Source: Escallonia rubra (Eukaryota > Streptophyta > Magnoliopsida > Escalloniales > Escalloniaceae). From it: DNA of 64,000 bases. How positions within the stretch are numbered: position 1 is the first letter of the stretch; every line of letters starts with the position of its first letter. The stretch is from assembly GCA_033065855.1 (NCBI GenBank), contig JAVXUO010001946.1, forward strand, positions 80,158 through 144,157, in the 5' to 3' direction. Below, in pieces: positions 11,816 to 22,263 of the stretch. The position numbers and the translations under genes were made by a program. The notes beneath the pieces were generated by a model. That model had not been told where the DNA came from, did no database searches, and saw only the letters and a program-made list of their open reading frames with translations.

Positions 11816-12023
11816 CTTCCTTGGGCAAGTGTCATGGCGCGTCGTTGGGCGACGGGCGAAGTGCGACGGTCGAAGTGTCATGAGGCTTGGTCACGTTACT
11901 TGAGCGTGCATGCTTTGACCGGTTGTGAGCGTTGAAAAAGTATGTTGCTTGTGCGGACGTGTCATGCAAAGTGGGACCGTAGTGGGCCTTTAGGTGAGAC
12001 CAGAATGGGTTGGGAACAAAGTC

Positions 12024-12200
12024 GCAAGTGTAACGCCGACGTGTCTAAGAAGTGTCGGGAAATTCTCGAGGGACGAATTTGCGATGCTTGTGAAAAACGT
12101 TGATAAAGTGTCGAAAAATCACTTTGCGACACTTTTACTATCATTGGCGACACTTTTTTAGTTTAGTTGTTTTTTTAGGTAAAGTGGTGTTTTTTTTACG
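12024..12200. other. possible right arm of the CACTA-like remnant
   Basis: Contains gtgtcgggaa, gcgacacttt and ggcgacactt motifs resembling those of 682-1020 in opposite orientation. The terminus and duplication were not identified. Confidence 0.25.
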
Positions 12201-12811
12201 TATATTGTCGAATTGAACAAATATATAATCTCAAGCAATCAAGTATTCCATACAACATTATTAGATAGTTTGTTGCATATTTATAAGATACGTTGGACAC
12301 ATATTTCTTTGACTATGCTAGTTTATTTGCACCAAGTTTATCTCCTTAGCGAGGGAATAAAGAATGTAATTAAATTAGTCTTCATCCATAAGCCCTATGG
12401 AATAACCTTTTCTCCGTTTGGCCTTACCTAGCTTTGTATTGACAATTTTTTTCTAAAGTGTTTTAATGCTTGAAAAGGAAAATATTTTCAAGTGCAACAA
12501 TGTAATTACATCATGCAGCCATTCGCAACTGTTAAGAGCAAGTTTTGTCAATTGATGTATTTTTACTACTTATAAAGAAAATATAATTTTTGATGTGACA
12601 CCTATTTTAGTGTTACATGACATTTAAAAAGTGACACAAATTAAAATTTTAAAAAGTAAATAATTACTTATAAAAATATGTTTGATTTTTACAATTCTAA
12701 ATTTTTTAAAAAGATGTAGTTAAAATTATTCTAAATTTCAAGATTGATACTATAAAAATATGAAATTGTTAAGCTATTTTGTTGCACAGGTATCAGTGTG
12801 GTACGATAACT
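12201..12811. other. AT-rich intergenic, nothing recognised
   Basis: Only short AT-rich frames are present. I see no conserved motif or repeat here. Confidence 0.5.
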
Positions 12812-13329
12812 AGTTACGAAAAGGAAAAATTAGGAAAAAGTGGGAATTGGGGTTAACTTTTAGTGGATGGTGGCTATTGTTTGTAAAGTTAAGAATTGAA
12901 AAAGTAGGTTTTTTTCTAAAAAATTATGAACAATGGTATTTTCAAATTCTCACTTTTTATGTACCCAAACTACACCTCTCATCTAATTTTACAAGAGACA
13001 AAACTGCCCTTGTCTAATTTCTCTCCCCCATCTTCATCCTTGACCCCATTCTCCCTGTCCACGCTAGATTAGAATTCCCTCCACCTGCATCCACCCCACC
13101 CATGAACTCCTACTCAGATTTCTCCCCAAATACATAAGCCCTTTTCCCCCCAAACTCAAACGCCTCCACCCCCCTCCCCCTCTCGCACGACACCCACCCA
13201 CCAAAGCTGTTAAGAGATAGAGCAAAAAGAGGGGATTTCAAATTCATGCACACATGGCCCTAAAGATCAGAATCTGAAGCTTGGGCATTTGTGGGTGTCG
13301 TATTGGCTTTCAAGCTTGAATGTCTAAAG
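12812..13329 (+). other. 5' region and leader exon of the GRF gene, also duplicated at 32775-33350
   Basis: About 520 bp are homologous to the reverse complement of 32775-33350 (shared phrases ttaggaaaaagtg, aattggggttaact, atttctccccaaa and attggctttc). A pyrimidine-rich leader ends at AAAG|GTACCT, a good donor that is conserved as AAAAG|GTATTCC in the other copy. Homology continues only about 35 bp past the donor. I infer promoter plus 5' UTR exon of the gene whose coding exons start at 17076. Confidence 0.5.
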
Positions 13330-14442
13330 GTACCTTCTCTAACATATTGGTGCTATTAGGTTGATTGAATATTTTTTTTGATAAAGTGATTTATTTGGGC
13401 AAAATGCTTCAGATTTTGAGTTTATTAAGATTCGTTCCAATAAAATGTTGTTGCTTGTTTTTGGTCTTATACATGAGAATTTTGTGAAAATGTTCATTAT
13501 CATACTAGTCACAATCTTTCATGATTATGGGGGATCTATCATTTTGCTCTAAACCTGAAAAGATCATTGTCTCTAGCATTTAGATATGATATTTGTTTGT
13601 GAAGATAATGCTCCCAATGATCGTATGTACTTGTAGTTACAGTTGCCACTTTGTTTAGCTCAAACTCTCATGACTACTTGTTGAAGGATATTAATGTTTC
13701 TTGTAATACTCAATTCGACTTTCCAATGGCAGAATTATAGAAAGACATCGCTTTTGTTTTTAAGCTCATAGGGGTCTGTAGTTTGGACGGTAGAAGTTGT
13801 CATCTGCAAAATAACAGCTGATTAGATGTGACTATTCTTGTTAATTTACGTTAATACTTGTTGTCAATTCTGGGCATCAATTGCATTTATAATTTTTCCT
13901 TAGGTAACAAAAGTGTCTCTAATCCCATTTTTAATGACAAAAATAATTCATTATATTCTCATCTTATAAATATGGTCGCACTATGCTTCTACTTATAGGA
14001 TATCGCGGGTTACAAATTCGCAAAGGAAGACAAACTTCAAGATATTCAAACCAAACTCTCATGAGTATTTGTTGAAGGACATTGATATTTCTAGTAATAC
14101 TCAAGTTGAAACTCCAATAACAAGGGTATAGGAAGGTAGGGCTTTTGTTCTTAGGTGGACAGGTTCTATAGATTTAACGACTCAAGTCATAATATGCAAA
14201 AACGCAAGTATCTAGATACAACTATACTTGTCAGCTTGTGTAACTATTTAATTCTTCATTCTGAGCATCAAATGCATTAGTAATTTTGCCTTAGACGACA
14301 GATAAAGAAGACCTTATATGAGATTACTAAAGATATGCCTAGTTTAAACATGGTTGAGTCAAGTACACGTACTTTGTTGATTTAGCCCTAACTTGTTATG
14401 AACTTAATTGGTTTTTTTTCTTGTATGTTCTCAATTGGTTCT
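13330..14442 (+). other. presumed first intron, left part
   Basis: AT-rich DNA with no retained coding frame, between the leader donor and the solo LTR. Two internal stretches (13670-13740 and 14040-14130, sharing caaactctcatga and tgttgaagga) look like a diverged local duplication. Confidence 0.4.
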
Positions 14443-16767
14443 TGATGCCAAGGAAAGTGGGTTCGTACCTACGTGGACGTGCCACAAAGGCTGCAGTCCG
14501 GGTCAGCTTCTAAGTATATTGATGTAGGACACAACAAGGGTGGAACAAGGGCAGAGACCAAGGGCTTCCCAGACAGAGCCTGAGGGTGGCAGTGCTGCGA
14601 GGGCGATGGCGCAAGGTGAATACTCAACGTCAATCACAGTCCGATGCTTAGGTCCAGAGTCAAGATCCTATATGTTTATCTCTTTAGAATTCTAGAGTGA
14701 GAAAGTGAAGTCCTCTAAATGAATTCTCAAGACCTCTATTTATAGAGATTGAGATGATGACGTCATTAACCGACACGTGGCACTCCCCGGGAGTGACACG
14801 TCACCAGGGGGTTCACGGGTGCCAGTGCCCCATGGACTGTCAGATCGCATATTCACCCGGCCTACCCCGCACAGCATCGCTCTGTCTGTCTGGAAAGACT
14901 GGCTCCCAATACGTCGGTGTGGCCAGAGAATCCCCTTGATCTAGCCTCCAATCCAAGCCCTTGCAGAGTTCCACAGGCCTGGCAACGGCGGGGAAGACCT
15001 GACGCCCAATTGCCAGGTGAACTAGGCGCGATGCCCTCCGAAGACCTGCTCCCATCTCCCGTCCCTAGGGGTGCCAATGCAAGCCCCTAGTGCCGGACCA
15101 CGTAGGCCAGTCACGCAGGCACCCTGGTAGAGATAGTGTCCAGGAGGAGTCACCTATTCCGCAGGCCGAGGTAGCATCCTGGAGGAGCCGTCTACCTGGC
15201 CGGCCAATGTAGCATCCCGGAGGAGCCGTCTATGTGGCAGAAGGGGAGTCTTCGCGCCGGAGCACTTAGAGTTCCCTGGCAAAGATAGTGTCCCGGAGGA
15301 GCCGTCTATCCCCGCAGGTGAGTCCGTATGCCGGAACACGTGGAGCGAGTCAAGGTAGGCTCTCGGAGGAGCCATCTACCAGACTGGCCGAGGTAGCATC
15401 CCAGAGGAGCCGTCTACCTGGTGGAAGGGGAGTTGAAGAGCTCCCTGACGGAGATAGTGTCCCAGAGGAGTCGCTTATCCCCACGGGTGAGTCCTTGTCC
15501 CGGAGTACTCGGAGCATGTCAAGGTAGCATCCCGGAGGAGCCGTCTACCCGACTGGCCGAGGTAGCATCCCGGAGGAGCCGTCTACCCGACTGGCCGAGG
15601 TAGCATCCCGGAGGATCCGTCTACCTGGCGGAAGGGGAGTTAAAGAGCTCTCTGGCAGAGATAGTGTCCTGGAAGAGTCGCCTATCCCCGCGGGTGAGTC
15701 CTTGTGCCGGAGCACTCGGAGCGAGTCAAGGTAGCATCCCGGAGGAGCCGTCTACCTGACTGGCCGAGGTAGCATCCCGGAGGAGCCGTCTACCTGGCGG
15801 AAGGGGAGTTGAAGAGCTCCCTGGCGGAGATAGTGTCCCGGAGGAGTCGCCTATCCCCGCAGGATGATGTACACTGGTTGAAGCATGTTGCATCACCAAG
15901 GCAAGGTGCGCATGGTGTGATGAATGAGTGCGGTGCCCGGGGGCATGATGATCTGCTTGTGGCGCATGGGCGCGATGAAGCGAGTAAGGTGCCAGGAAGC
16001 ACGTCTATGCTAGTGGCGCGGTGCATGGGCGCGACGGAGTGCGTAAGGTGCCGGGGGCACGTTTGTGTCAATGGTGGCGCATGGGCACGACAGAGTGCAT
16101 ATGGTGCTGGGGGCACGGTAGTGTGACAGAGAGCCTGGGGGCACGGCTGTATCAGCAGCGCGGCGGAGTATTGAAGTGCGACGCCGGGACGTCGGCGACC
16201 GGGTCGCGGAGTCGTGTCCGGGCGACGGGGGTCGCGGAGTTGTGTCCGGGCGACGGGGTCGCGGAGTTGTGTCCGGGCGACGGGGTCGCGGAGTTGTGTT
16301 CGGGCGACGAGGGTCGCGGAGTTGTGTCCGGGCGACGTGGTCGCAGAGTTGTATCCGAGCGACGGGGGTCGCAGAGTTATGTATGGTCCCTTGAAGAGAA
16401 GTGAATGTGCTAAGGATGGAGGCCAGAGGCCAACCCTTCGGGGAAGGCCAAGGCCAACCTCATGGGGAGGCCGAGGCCGACCCCAATGGGGAGGCTGGCC
16501 GACCCCAAGGCCAACCTCCTTGGGCAAGTGCCATTGTGCGTCGACGGGCGACGGGCGAAGTGCGACGGTCGAAGCGTGATAAGGCTTCGTGCGAAAATGA
16601 GCTTCTTAGTGACGAAGTAACGTGACGAAAGTGAGAAGTGCACGTGACTTGAGCGTACATGCTTTGACCGGTTGTGAGCGTTGAAAATGACTGTTGCTTG
16701 TGCGGATGTGTCATGCAAAATGGGACCACAGTGGGCCTTTGGGTGCGACCAGGATAGGTTGGGAACA
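14443..16767 (-). mobile_element. solo LTR of the LARD family
   Basis: Starts TGATGCC and ends GGGAACA like the LARD LTRs, keeps the TATA box (14737-14744), the 169-bp array and the 30-bp array, and is flanked by a perfect 5-bp duplication gttct (14438-14442 and 16768-16772). It is 2325 bp against 3.0 kb because the roughly 50-bp array is absent and other arrays are shorter. No internal region or second LTR follows, so it arose by recombination between LTRs. It lies between the leader exon and the coding exons of the GRF gene. Confidence 0.92.
15170..15850. repeat. 169-bp tandem array in the solo LTR
   Basis: Fewer and more diverged copies of the unit found at 4190-5090, with the same gagctcc and tagcatcccggaggagccgt phrases. 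Confidence 0.8.
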
Positions 16768-17075
16768 GTTCTCAATTGTGAATCCCACGTGAGAAGACCA
16801 TACGTAGATATTGTTCATCTGCAAGCTTGTAGAGTGGTACCATAATATTGATAAGTGAGTTATCAATAAGTGAGTTGGGTGCAGAAACAAGTCGATTTTG
16901 TATCTCTTAAGTGTAAAGAGGAATTGTTGTTTTCTTCTACACATTTTTATCACCATTGACTCTCTTTCTTGGTTGCGAACTTAGGGCTTTATTTCTACAG
17001 AAAATCCGCTTTTGTATTTGGAAATTAGGGATTCGTAATTCCTCTTCATGTATTTCGTTTAGGGAGAATAAGGAT

Positions 17076-17758
17076 ATGGCAGGAAAACCATATGTTGCAT
17101 TTGTTGGTCGAAGACCATGAATTTATTCCACTTTTGATGAATGTTTTGATCAGACTTCTGGTTATGGAAACGGGTTTCAGTGTTCTTTCTCTTCTAGAGA
17201 AGAGGCTGAAAGAGCTTTTGATGCCTTCCGTAGAGAAAGTGAGATTTGCAAAAAGGTAGGGAGTCTTTTTAATAAGTATATTTGAGTTGTTTTTTCTACA
17301 ATTTTATCTTCTACTTTTTGCTTACGTATTTTGATATTGTATATTTCCTGTGTTGGAGAATCATGTGTATGCATGCCCACTCTGTGAAAAATCATGTGAG
17401 CTTGCCGTTTCACATTCTAAGATTGACATTGAGCGTCACTTCTACAGATGCCATAAGTCTGTAAGTGTTTCCTTGGTTAATGTAAGCTTAGCATGTATTG
17501 TTTGTCTTTATTCTCCAGCAGTTTCTAGCCCACTTGTTATTTATTTCCTCGCAGGAGAGCAAGGGTTTCTTCATTTGGGCAGACAAGATATATGGAAGCA
17601 CCTGTTTTTTAGATGGTGATGCCACCTCTATTAATTCTTTAGATGTTGAAGCCCTTACAGCTAAGCTTAAGAAGGTGACGAAAGAAAGCGATGATGCCCT
17701 TCAAAAGTGTGAAATGTATTTGGAGCTATTTCACAACTTTGAGGACGTTAAGCTTTGA
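17076..17758 (+). pseudogene. viroplasmin/RNase H1-N-like plus GRF zinc-finger protein, one stop codon
   Basis: Three exons join in phase 0: 17076-17255, 17359-17460 and 17555-17758, with donors GTAGGG and GTAAGT and acceptors TTGGAG and CTCGCAG (162 codons). Exon 1 encodes YVAFVGRRP then IYSTFDEC and REEAERAF, the pattern of the small RNase H1 N-terminal (Caulimovirus VI, PF01693) fold that binds RNA/DNA hybrids. Exon 2 supplies CPLCEKSC and RHFYRCH and exon 3 GFFIWAD, the layout of a GRF-type zinc finger (CxxC, RxFYxC, FFxWxD), followed by a short helical, coiled-coil-like tail. Codon 15 is TGA (17118-17120) where the family usually has glycine (RRPGIY), a single change from GGA. It is either a recent pseudogene or starts elsewhere. 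A nucleic-acid-binding role is an inference from the two domains. Confidence 0.7.
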
Positions 17759-18304
17759 GAAATTTTAAACCAACTTTCACGCATTTGTCAGACTTCCTTG
17801 TGGGTTTTTATGCATTTGGTAGATTTGCCTGCCAATTGTTTGATGAAATGTTGTAGAGAAGAAAGTTGAAATGGTGTTATGTAACTTGCAGAAAATGGTG
17901 TTATTTATTTTTCTTTTTTTGAAACTAACTTTGATTTGTGTTGTCTTTTCCATTAGAGAAAGTTAAAATGGTGATGCTGGTAATAGCAACATTGCAACAA
18001 ACTTCACCATTACGGGTCCAAAAACCTACTACTTCTCCATTATCGTTGCATTAGCTCCGCTGCCACCATCTACACCACCTTTGCGAGGAAATGTAACTTA
18101 CATTTGCAAGGATCAATATTGATCTAATTGCGATATCTTTTTCAAATTCGATCTTTGGGAAGGATGCAAGCTTCTACTTCATCCGCCGTGTCCTAAATCA
18201 CATAAATTTGAGGCTAGTTAAATTAGAAATAGCGAGGGCTTGCAAAACACATCAAATGAGCCTAACTTTTGAATATCATGTCATTGTACTACTTAGGTTT
18301 ATTT
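17759..18304. other. 3' flank of the GRF gene, nothing recognised
   Basis: AT-rich sequence probably including the 3' UTR. A segment near 18090-18170 resembles 19455-19525, so the 18-20 kb repeat family begins here. Confidence 0.4.
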
Positions 18305-18752
18305 TGACACAAGTCAATTTATGCAACAATGCAAGTCCTGATATGCAAAGATGTTTGTCATTTTGTGTAGATATTCAAGTCGTTTCTTTTCTGGCACCCA
18401 ATTCAATAGAAAATTTGCCTTGTTTACAAATGAAGGCGTGGTTTTGGAGTTCTTAAAGCTCTTGTTTTGCAAGCGTGACTGTCAACGAAACTAAAATTTT
18501 TGCTACACCATAATGGCACCACATGTATAGGTTGCGGCCAGAATACTGTTTTCATCACTATAAAATGGCACCATGTTTTTATCAGGTAAATCTATATCCA
18601 ATTGTGCTATGTGGTAAGCTTTTCCCTTCGGCAAAGTTTCCATTTTATTGGTTGGAAGATTAGAAACGACTCGAATATCTGCACAAATTGACAAGCATCT
18701 GTGCATATCCATACTTGCATCCTTGCAGAAAATGACTTGTGTCAAAGTAAAC
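18305..18752. repeat. imperfect inverted repeat, arms about 115 bp
   Basis: 18305-18425 and the reverse complement of 18640-18752 align along their length (gacacaagtca, gatatgca, gatgttgtca/gatgcttgtca, gatattcragtcgttt). About 215 bp separate the arms. Translated arms give similar peptides on opposite strands (CxDIxVVS), so a decayed coding repeat is possible. It is not assigned to a known element. Confidence 0.65.
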
Positions 18753-19439
18753 GATCTTTACAATATATTACCTTATGGACAATAGTGCTGCATTTTCTGT
18801 TTGTTGTCCTACGGGAGAACTAATTTCCTGAGCATTGCAAGAGAATATCACTGTCATTCTATAGAAGAATCAACTTCTTGGCTCCATAAAGGGCGACCAT
18901 GCCACTGAGTGAACATGCAAAACCCCGAAATCCTAAGCAAGCCTCTAAATCCAATGAAGTAGCTGTCACTGAGAACAAGCGCGCAATTTATTTGGATTTG
19001 CATTTTCCAAGTAAAACGACCTCTATCGTCTGAACCATGTTTCTTCTCTAAGGAAAAATTGGTAATGCAATTGGGAACCTGACTCAACAACTGCATCTTT
19101 CAGACAAACTAACAAAGGTAGGCCAAAATCCTCCATTAAGTAGGATATAATGGTTGTTTCGACGTTTGCTACCAAAATCTAGTAAATTTAGCACAAAACC
19201 TGTTAAATATATCCATCCTTAATTACGGGAGTCAAGTTGAGCATTGCATTGGCAGTCCAATGCTTATAACTCACTCTCCATAGAGCCTATTCACTTGAAC
19301 ACCTTGACCACATTGCCCAAATTTATTTTTAGATAATAATGGCGGGTGGATGGCACCTTCCAATACAGAACCTGAAAATGGAGGCTTACGTGTCATTTTA
19401 TCCGTAACAATCATATTTTTATAGGTCAACGCAGTCGCT
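18753..19439. other. intergenic, no recognised gene
   Basis: Short minus-strand frames only; no domain could be recognised. Composition is similar to the adjoining tandem array. Confidence 0.4.
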
Positions 19440-20715
19440 GCAAGAATGCGCTTAGATCTAAACTTACGTTTGTAAGGATTAGTACCGATCCAATTGCACC
19501 GCCTTTTCCAAATTCAGCATCGTTTAGCACCTTGGGATGATTGATCATTAAACACACTCCGAAGCGGATCATTTTTTCCTCCGCACCTACGTGTATATTT
19601 GGGCGGATAAAATTCGGCCTAATTGAAAGGTGACAAAACCCAGTGCTTTTCATTACCAAATGGCTAAACCGCATCCGTTTCTTCAACTTGGAGACCCCCT
19701 TAGCAAGGGGAAGTGTATTTGCATGTAAAGTTCCTCTTTTTTTAGGAGTCCCACCGAAGCAAAAGCAGTGCTTGTGCCACCCCGTAATTTTTGCATAAAA
19801 AACTGGGGCGTCGGCAGAATTCGACATGCACTTTTGCAGAAAACGACCTATGTTTTTGAGGAAACTGACTAGTTTCACGCAGACCGCGCTTCTACATCGT
19901 TCCTCTATGATTGATCGATAAACACACTCCGAAGCGGATCATTTTCTCCTCAACAATTACGTGTATATTTGGGCCGATAAAATGCGGCCCAAGTGAGGTG
20001 ACAAAACACGATGCTTTTCATTACCAAACGCTAAACCGCATTTGTTTCTTCAACTTGGAGACCCCTTAGCAAGGGAAAGTGTATTCGCATGTGAAGTTCC
20101 TTTTTTTAGGAGTCCCACTGAAGCAAAAGCAGCTCTTGTCCCCCCCCCCCCCGGCCGGGCGTAATTTATGCATAACAAGACTGGGGCGACGGCAGAATCT
20201 GACATGCACTTTTGCAGAACAAGACTTGTGTTTCCATAGAAACCGACTAGTTTCACTTAGACCGCGCTCTTACACCGTTCCTATACGATTGATCGGTAAA
20301 CACACTCCGAAGCGGATCATTTTCTCCTCAACACCTACGTGTATATTTTGGCAGATAAAATGCTGCCTAAGTGAGATGTGACAAAACGCGATGCTTTTCA
20401 TTACGAAACGGCTAAACTGCATCCGTTTCTTCAATCCCAACCCCCTTAGCAAGGGAAAGTGTATTTGCATGCGAAGTTCCTCTTTTTTGAGGAGTCCCAC
20501 CGAAGCAAAAGCAGCGCTTGTGCCCTCCCGTAATTTCTGCATAACAAGACAGGGGCGACAACAAAATTTGACATGCACTTTTGCAGAAAATGACATGTGT
20601 TTCCACAGAAACTGAGTAGTTTCACCCAGACCGCGCTTCTACACCGTTCCTCTATGATTGATCGGTAAACACACTCCGAAGTGGATCATTTTCTCCTCAA
20701 CAACTATAAGAAGTT
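19440..20715 (-). repeat. tandem array of about 370-bp units with minus-strand open frames
   Basis: The landmark aacacactccgaag occurs at 19551, 19921, 20299 and 20668, giving spacings of 370, 378 and 369 bp. Each unit also has tgcacttttgcagaa, gggaaagtgtatt and a stretch gaagcaaaagcag. On the minus strand each unit stays partly open and encodes related peptides (FCFGGTPKKRGT, HANTLxLAKG, MIRFGVCL), in frames of 150, 68 and 108 codons. I do not recognise the product. A long C-run (20140-20153) interrupts the middle unit. Confidence 0.75.
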
Positions 20716-21044
20716 TATTACAATTAGACTTTCGCAACAACTAGAAGAGTTGACTAAAAACAAAATTTTCACTATTGTTGCATTCACGTGATCAGAAATC
20801 AAGAATCTCACAACACAACCCTGGGAATTATTTGTCATCATAATTAGACATGTCAAGATAAAACTAATCCTTAGATAGGTTTCTTATCACATGTGAAACA
20901 AATATATGTAAATCTGTAAAAACTAGATCTAAGTCGTGTACAACATTAATTGGTATTTGTTATATCCGATACATCAAAATGTTATATTTACTAAAATAGT
21001 AGTTTACATCATGCAAATCCAAAAAAAATTACAAATTTCTCAAC
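20716..21044. other. AT-rich intergenic, nothing recognised
   Basis: No feature supported on either strand. Confidence 0.45.
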
Positions 21045-21800
21045 TCGGAGAAATCCATGAACATTGCTTAGAGACTACGAGGTCTACAGATCGTTGCTTC
21101 CAAGATAGACCTTGCAAATCCAATTGCGTACTAACCAACTTGGCATCAGCTACTAAGCAATCCAATTACAGGTTGGAGAGCTCCAACATGAAGAAATTCT
21201 ATTTTAATGGGTGGGGAAGAGTGAGCCTAATTCCTGTTCACTCCAACCTGAAAGAACCGAAACAAAATGAATAGGTATGCACAGAGGATATAAGTTCAGA
21301 TAAGTGAAAGTTGTAGAAAGTTTAGACAAGAGGCAACAACTTCATAGTGCATGGTAGCATCCTCCGACTGAAGCATAAGAATAAGAGTAGGCAGAGCATT
21401 GGATCCAACAATCTGCAGAGTTCGAATTTAGGAAAAATCAGCAGTAATTAGATGCTATAAAAAAATTTATCCCAAATAATTCCATTCATTAAAATAGCCA
21501 CCAACCTTGTTTTTATTTTCATTATTTTAAAAGCAAAGGGTCATATGGGTCCTACTACCACCCTCTACAAATTTGAGTCATTGAACTCGAGCAATTCAAC
21601 CAAAGGAGTTACCACCTTCAATCCTGAATATGCAAAAGTAATGTGAAAACATCGACATAATAATCAAATGGTAGCTCCAAACATGCCATAAGGACAAACT
21701 TAACATAGGTTTTGATGGTGCTATTCTCATGAGCAAGATTGGTGATTGCATCAGCTGCTTTCATAGTAACTCCATTGGTTGCACGAGAGATTGGACTACT
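21045..21800 (-). pseudogene. ARM-repeat (ARIA-like) gene remnant
   Basis: Reading the minus strand, successive exon-like blocks match the armadillo region of plant ARIA/ABAP1-type BTB-ARM proteins. 21699-21790 encodes SRATN...AADAITNLAHENSTIKT; 21568-21622 encodes IEGG then, after a small deletion that shifts frame, PLVELLEF; 21340-21412 encodes NALPTLILMLQSEDATMHYE behind a CTGCAG acceptor; 21149-21190 encodes GALQPVIGLLSS. The order is the family order and intron-like gaps of plausible length separate the blocks. Frameshifts and stops (for example after LLSS) show it is dead. The family's proteins act as ARM adaptors in ABA signalling or cell-cycle control. The BTB domain is not seen here. 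Confidence 0.75.
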
Positions 21801-22258
21801 TTGGTACATCTAACAAATGTATTGAATAGGGCAGAGGTTGAGCATCAACTCTGAGCTGCTAGTACTTTAGCTTTTTAATCATATTGGCCACAAAGAAAAA
21901 TCTAAATAAATGACCATCACCTATGAAAGTATCCTTCTACAATATTTGATAATTACGAGGGTCATCATAAAACAATAGTAGTCTATTTTGATTCACTGCC
22001 TTTTCCAACAAATGCTTTACAAGTTCCATCTAATATACTTGTGACCAAAGATGCAAAACACATTGATCGTTTCGAGCGTAGGATGAAAATCCCCGACACG
22101 CCTCTCTTCTGCCCCATCCACCACCTTAACAAATAAAGGCAAGAGTATCTCATTCAAGCTTGATTGCACTTCAATCTTTAGAAGATACTTGATGGGTATG
22201 CCATCACTTGTGATAATTCCAGATAATCAATGCTGTGAGGTCTATGCATAGAGACACT
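21801..22258 (-). other. minus-strand open stretch of unknown identity
   Basis: A frame of about 62 codons is open on the minus strand from about 22205 to a stop at 22017 (it includes KIEVQSSLNEILLPLFVKVV). It precedes the ARIA-like blocks in transcription direction and could be an exon of the same or another broken gene. I do not recognise it. Confidence 0.35.
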
Positions 22259-22263
22259 GAAGC

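Larger units (their letters stand above)
3393..12018 (-). mobile_element. complete non-coding LTR retrotransposon (LARD type)
   Basis: Two direct repeats of 3.0 kb (3393-6404 and 8968-12018), both starting TGATGCC and ending GGGAACA, enclose a 2.56-kb interior. The element is flanked by a perfect 5-bp duplication, aagtc (3388-3392 and 12019-12023). On the minus strand a PBS-like sequence lies 3 nt inside the upstream LTR and a short purine tract abuts the other LTR, so it is transcribed right to left. The interior shows no gag, protease, reverse transcriptase or integrase signature; it is GC- and repeat-rich. That combination defines a large retrotransposon derivative that must use proteins from elsewhere. 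The PBS resembles that of Ty3/gypsy Tat/Ogre elements, so a gypsy parent is my inference. Confidence 0.93.
8968..12018 (-). repeat. LARD LTR copy 2 (upstream, 5' LTR)
   Basis: This is a direct repeat of 3393-6404 and about 39 bp longer. It contains the same order of arrays and the same TATA box. A sense-strand open frame of 432 codons (10530-11828) runs through the arrays; its counterpart in copy 1 is split by a frameshift. The peptide is repetitive and I do not regard it as a proven protein. Confidence 0.92.

Noticed and set aside
12812..17758. GRF gene plus leader as a Pack-MULE
   Set aside because: The leader is duplicated elsewhere, but I found no inverted copy of its start after 17758 and no target duplication.
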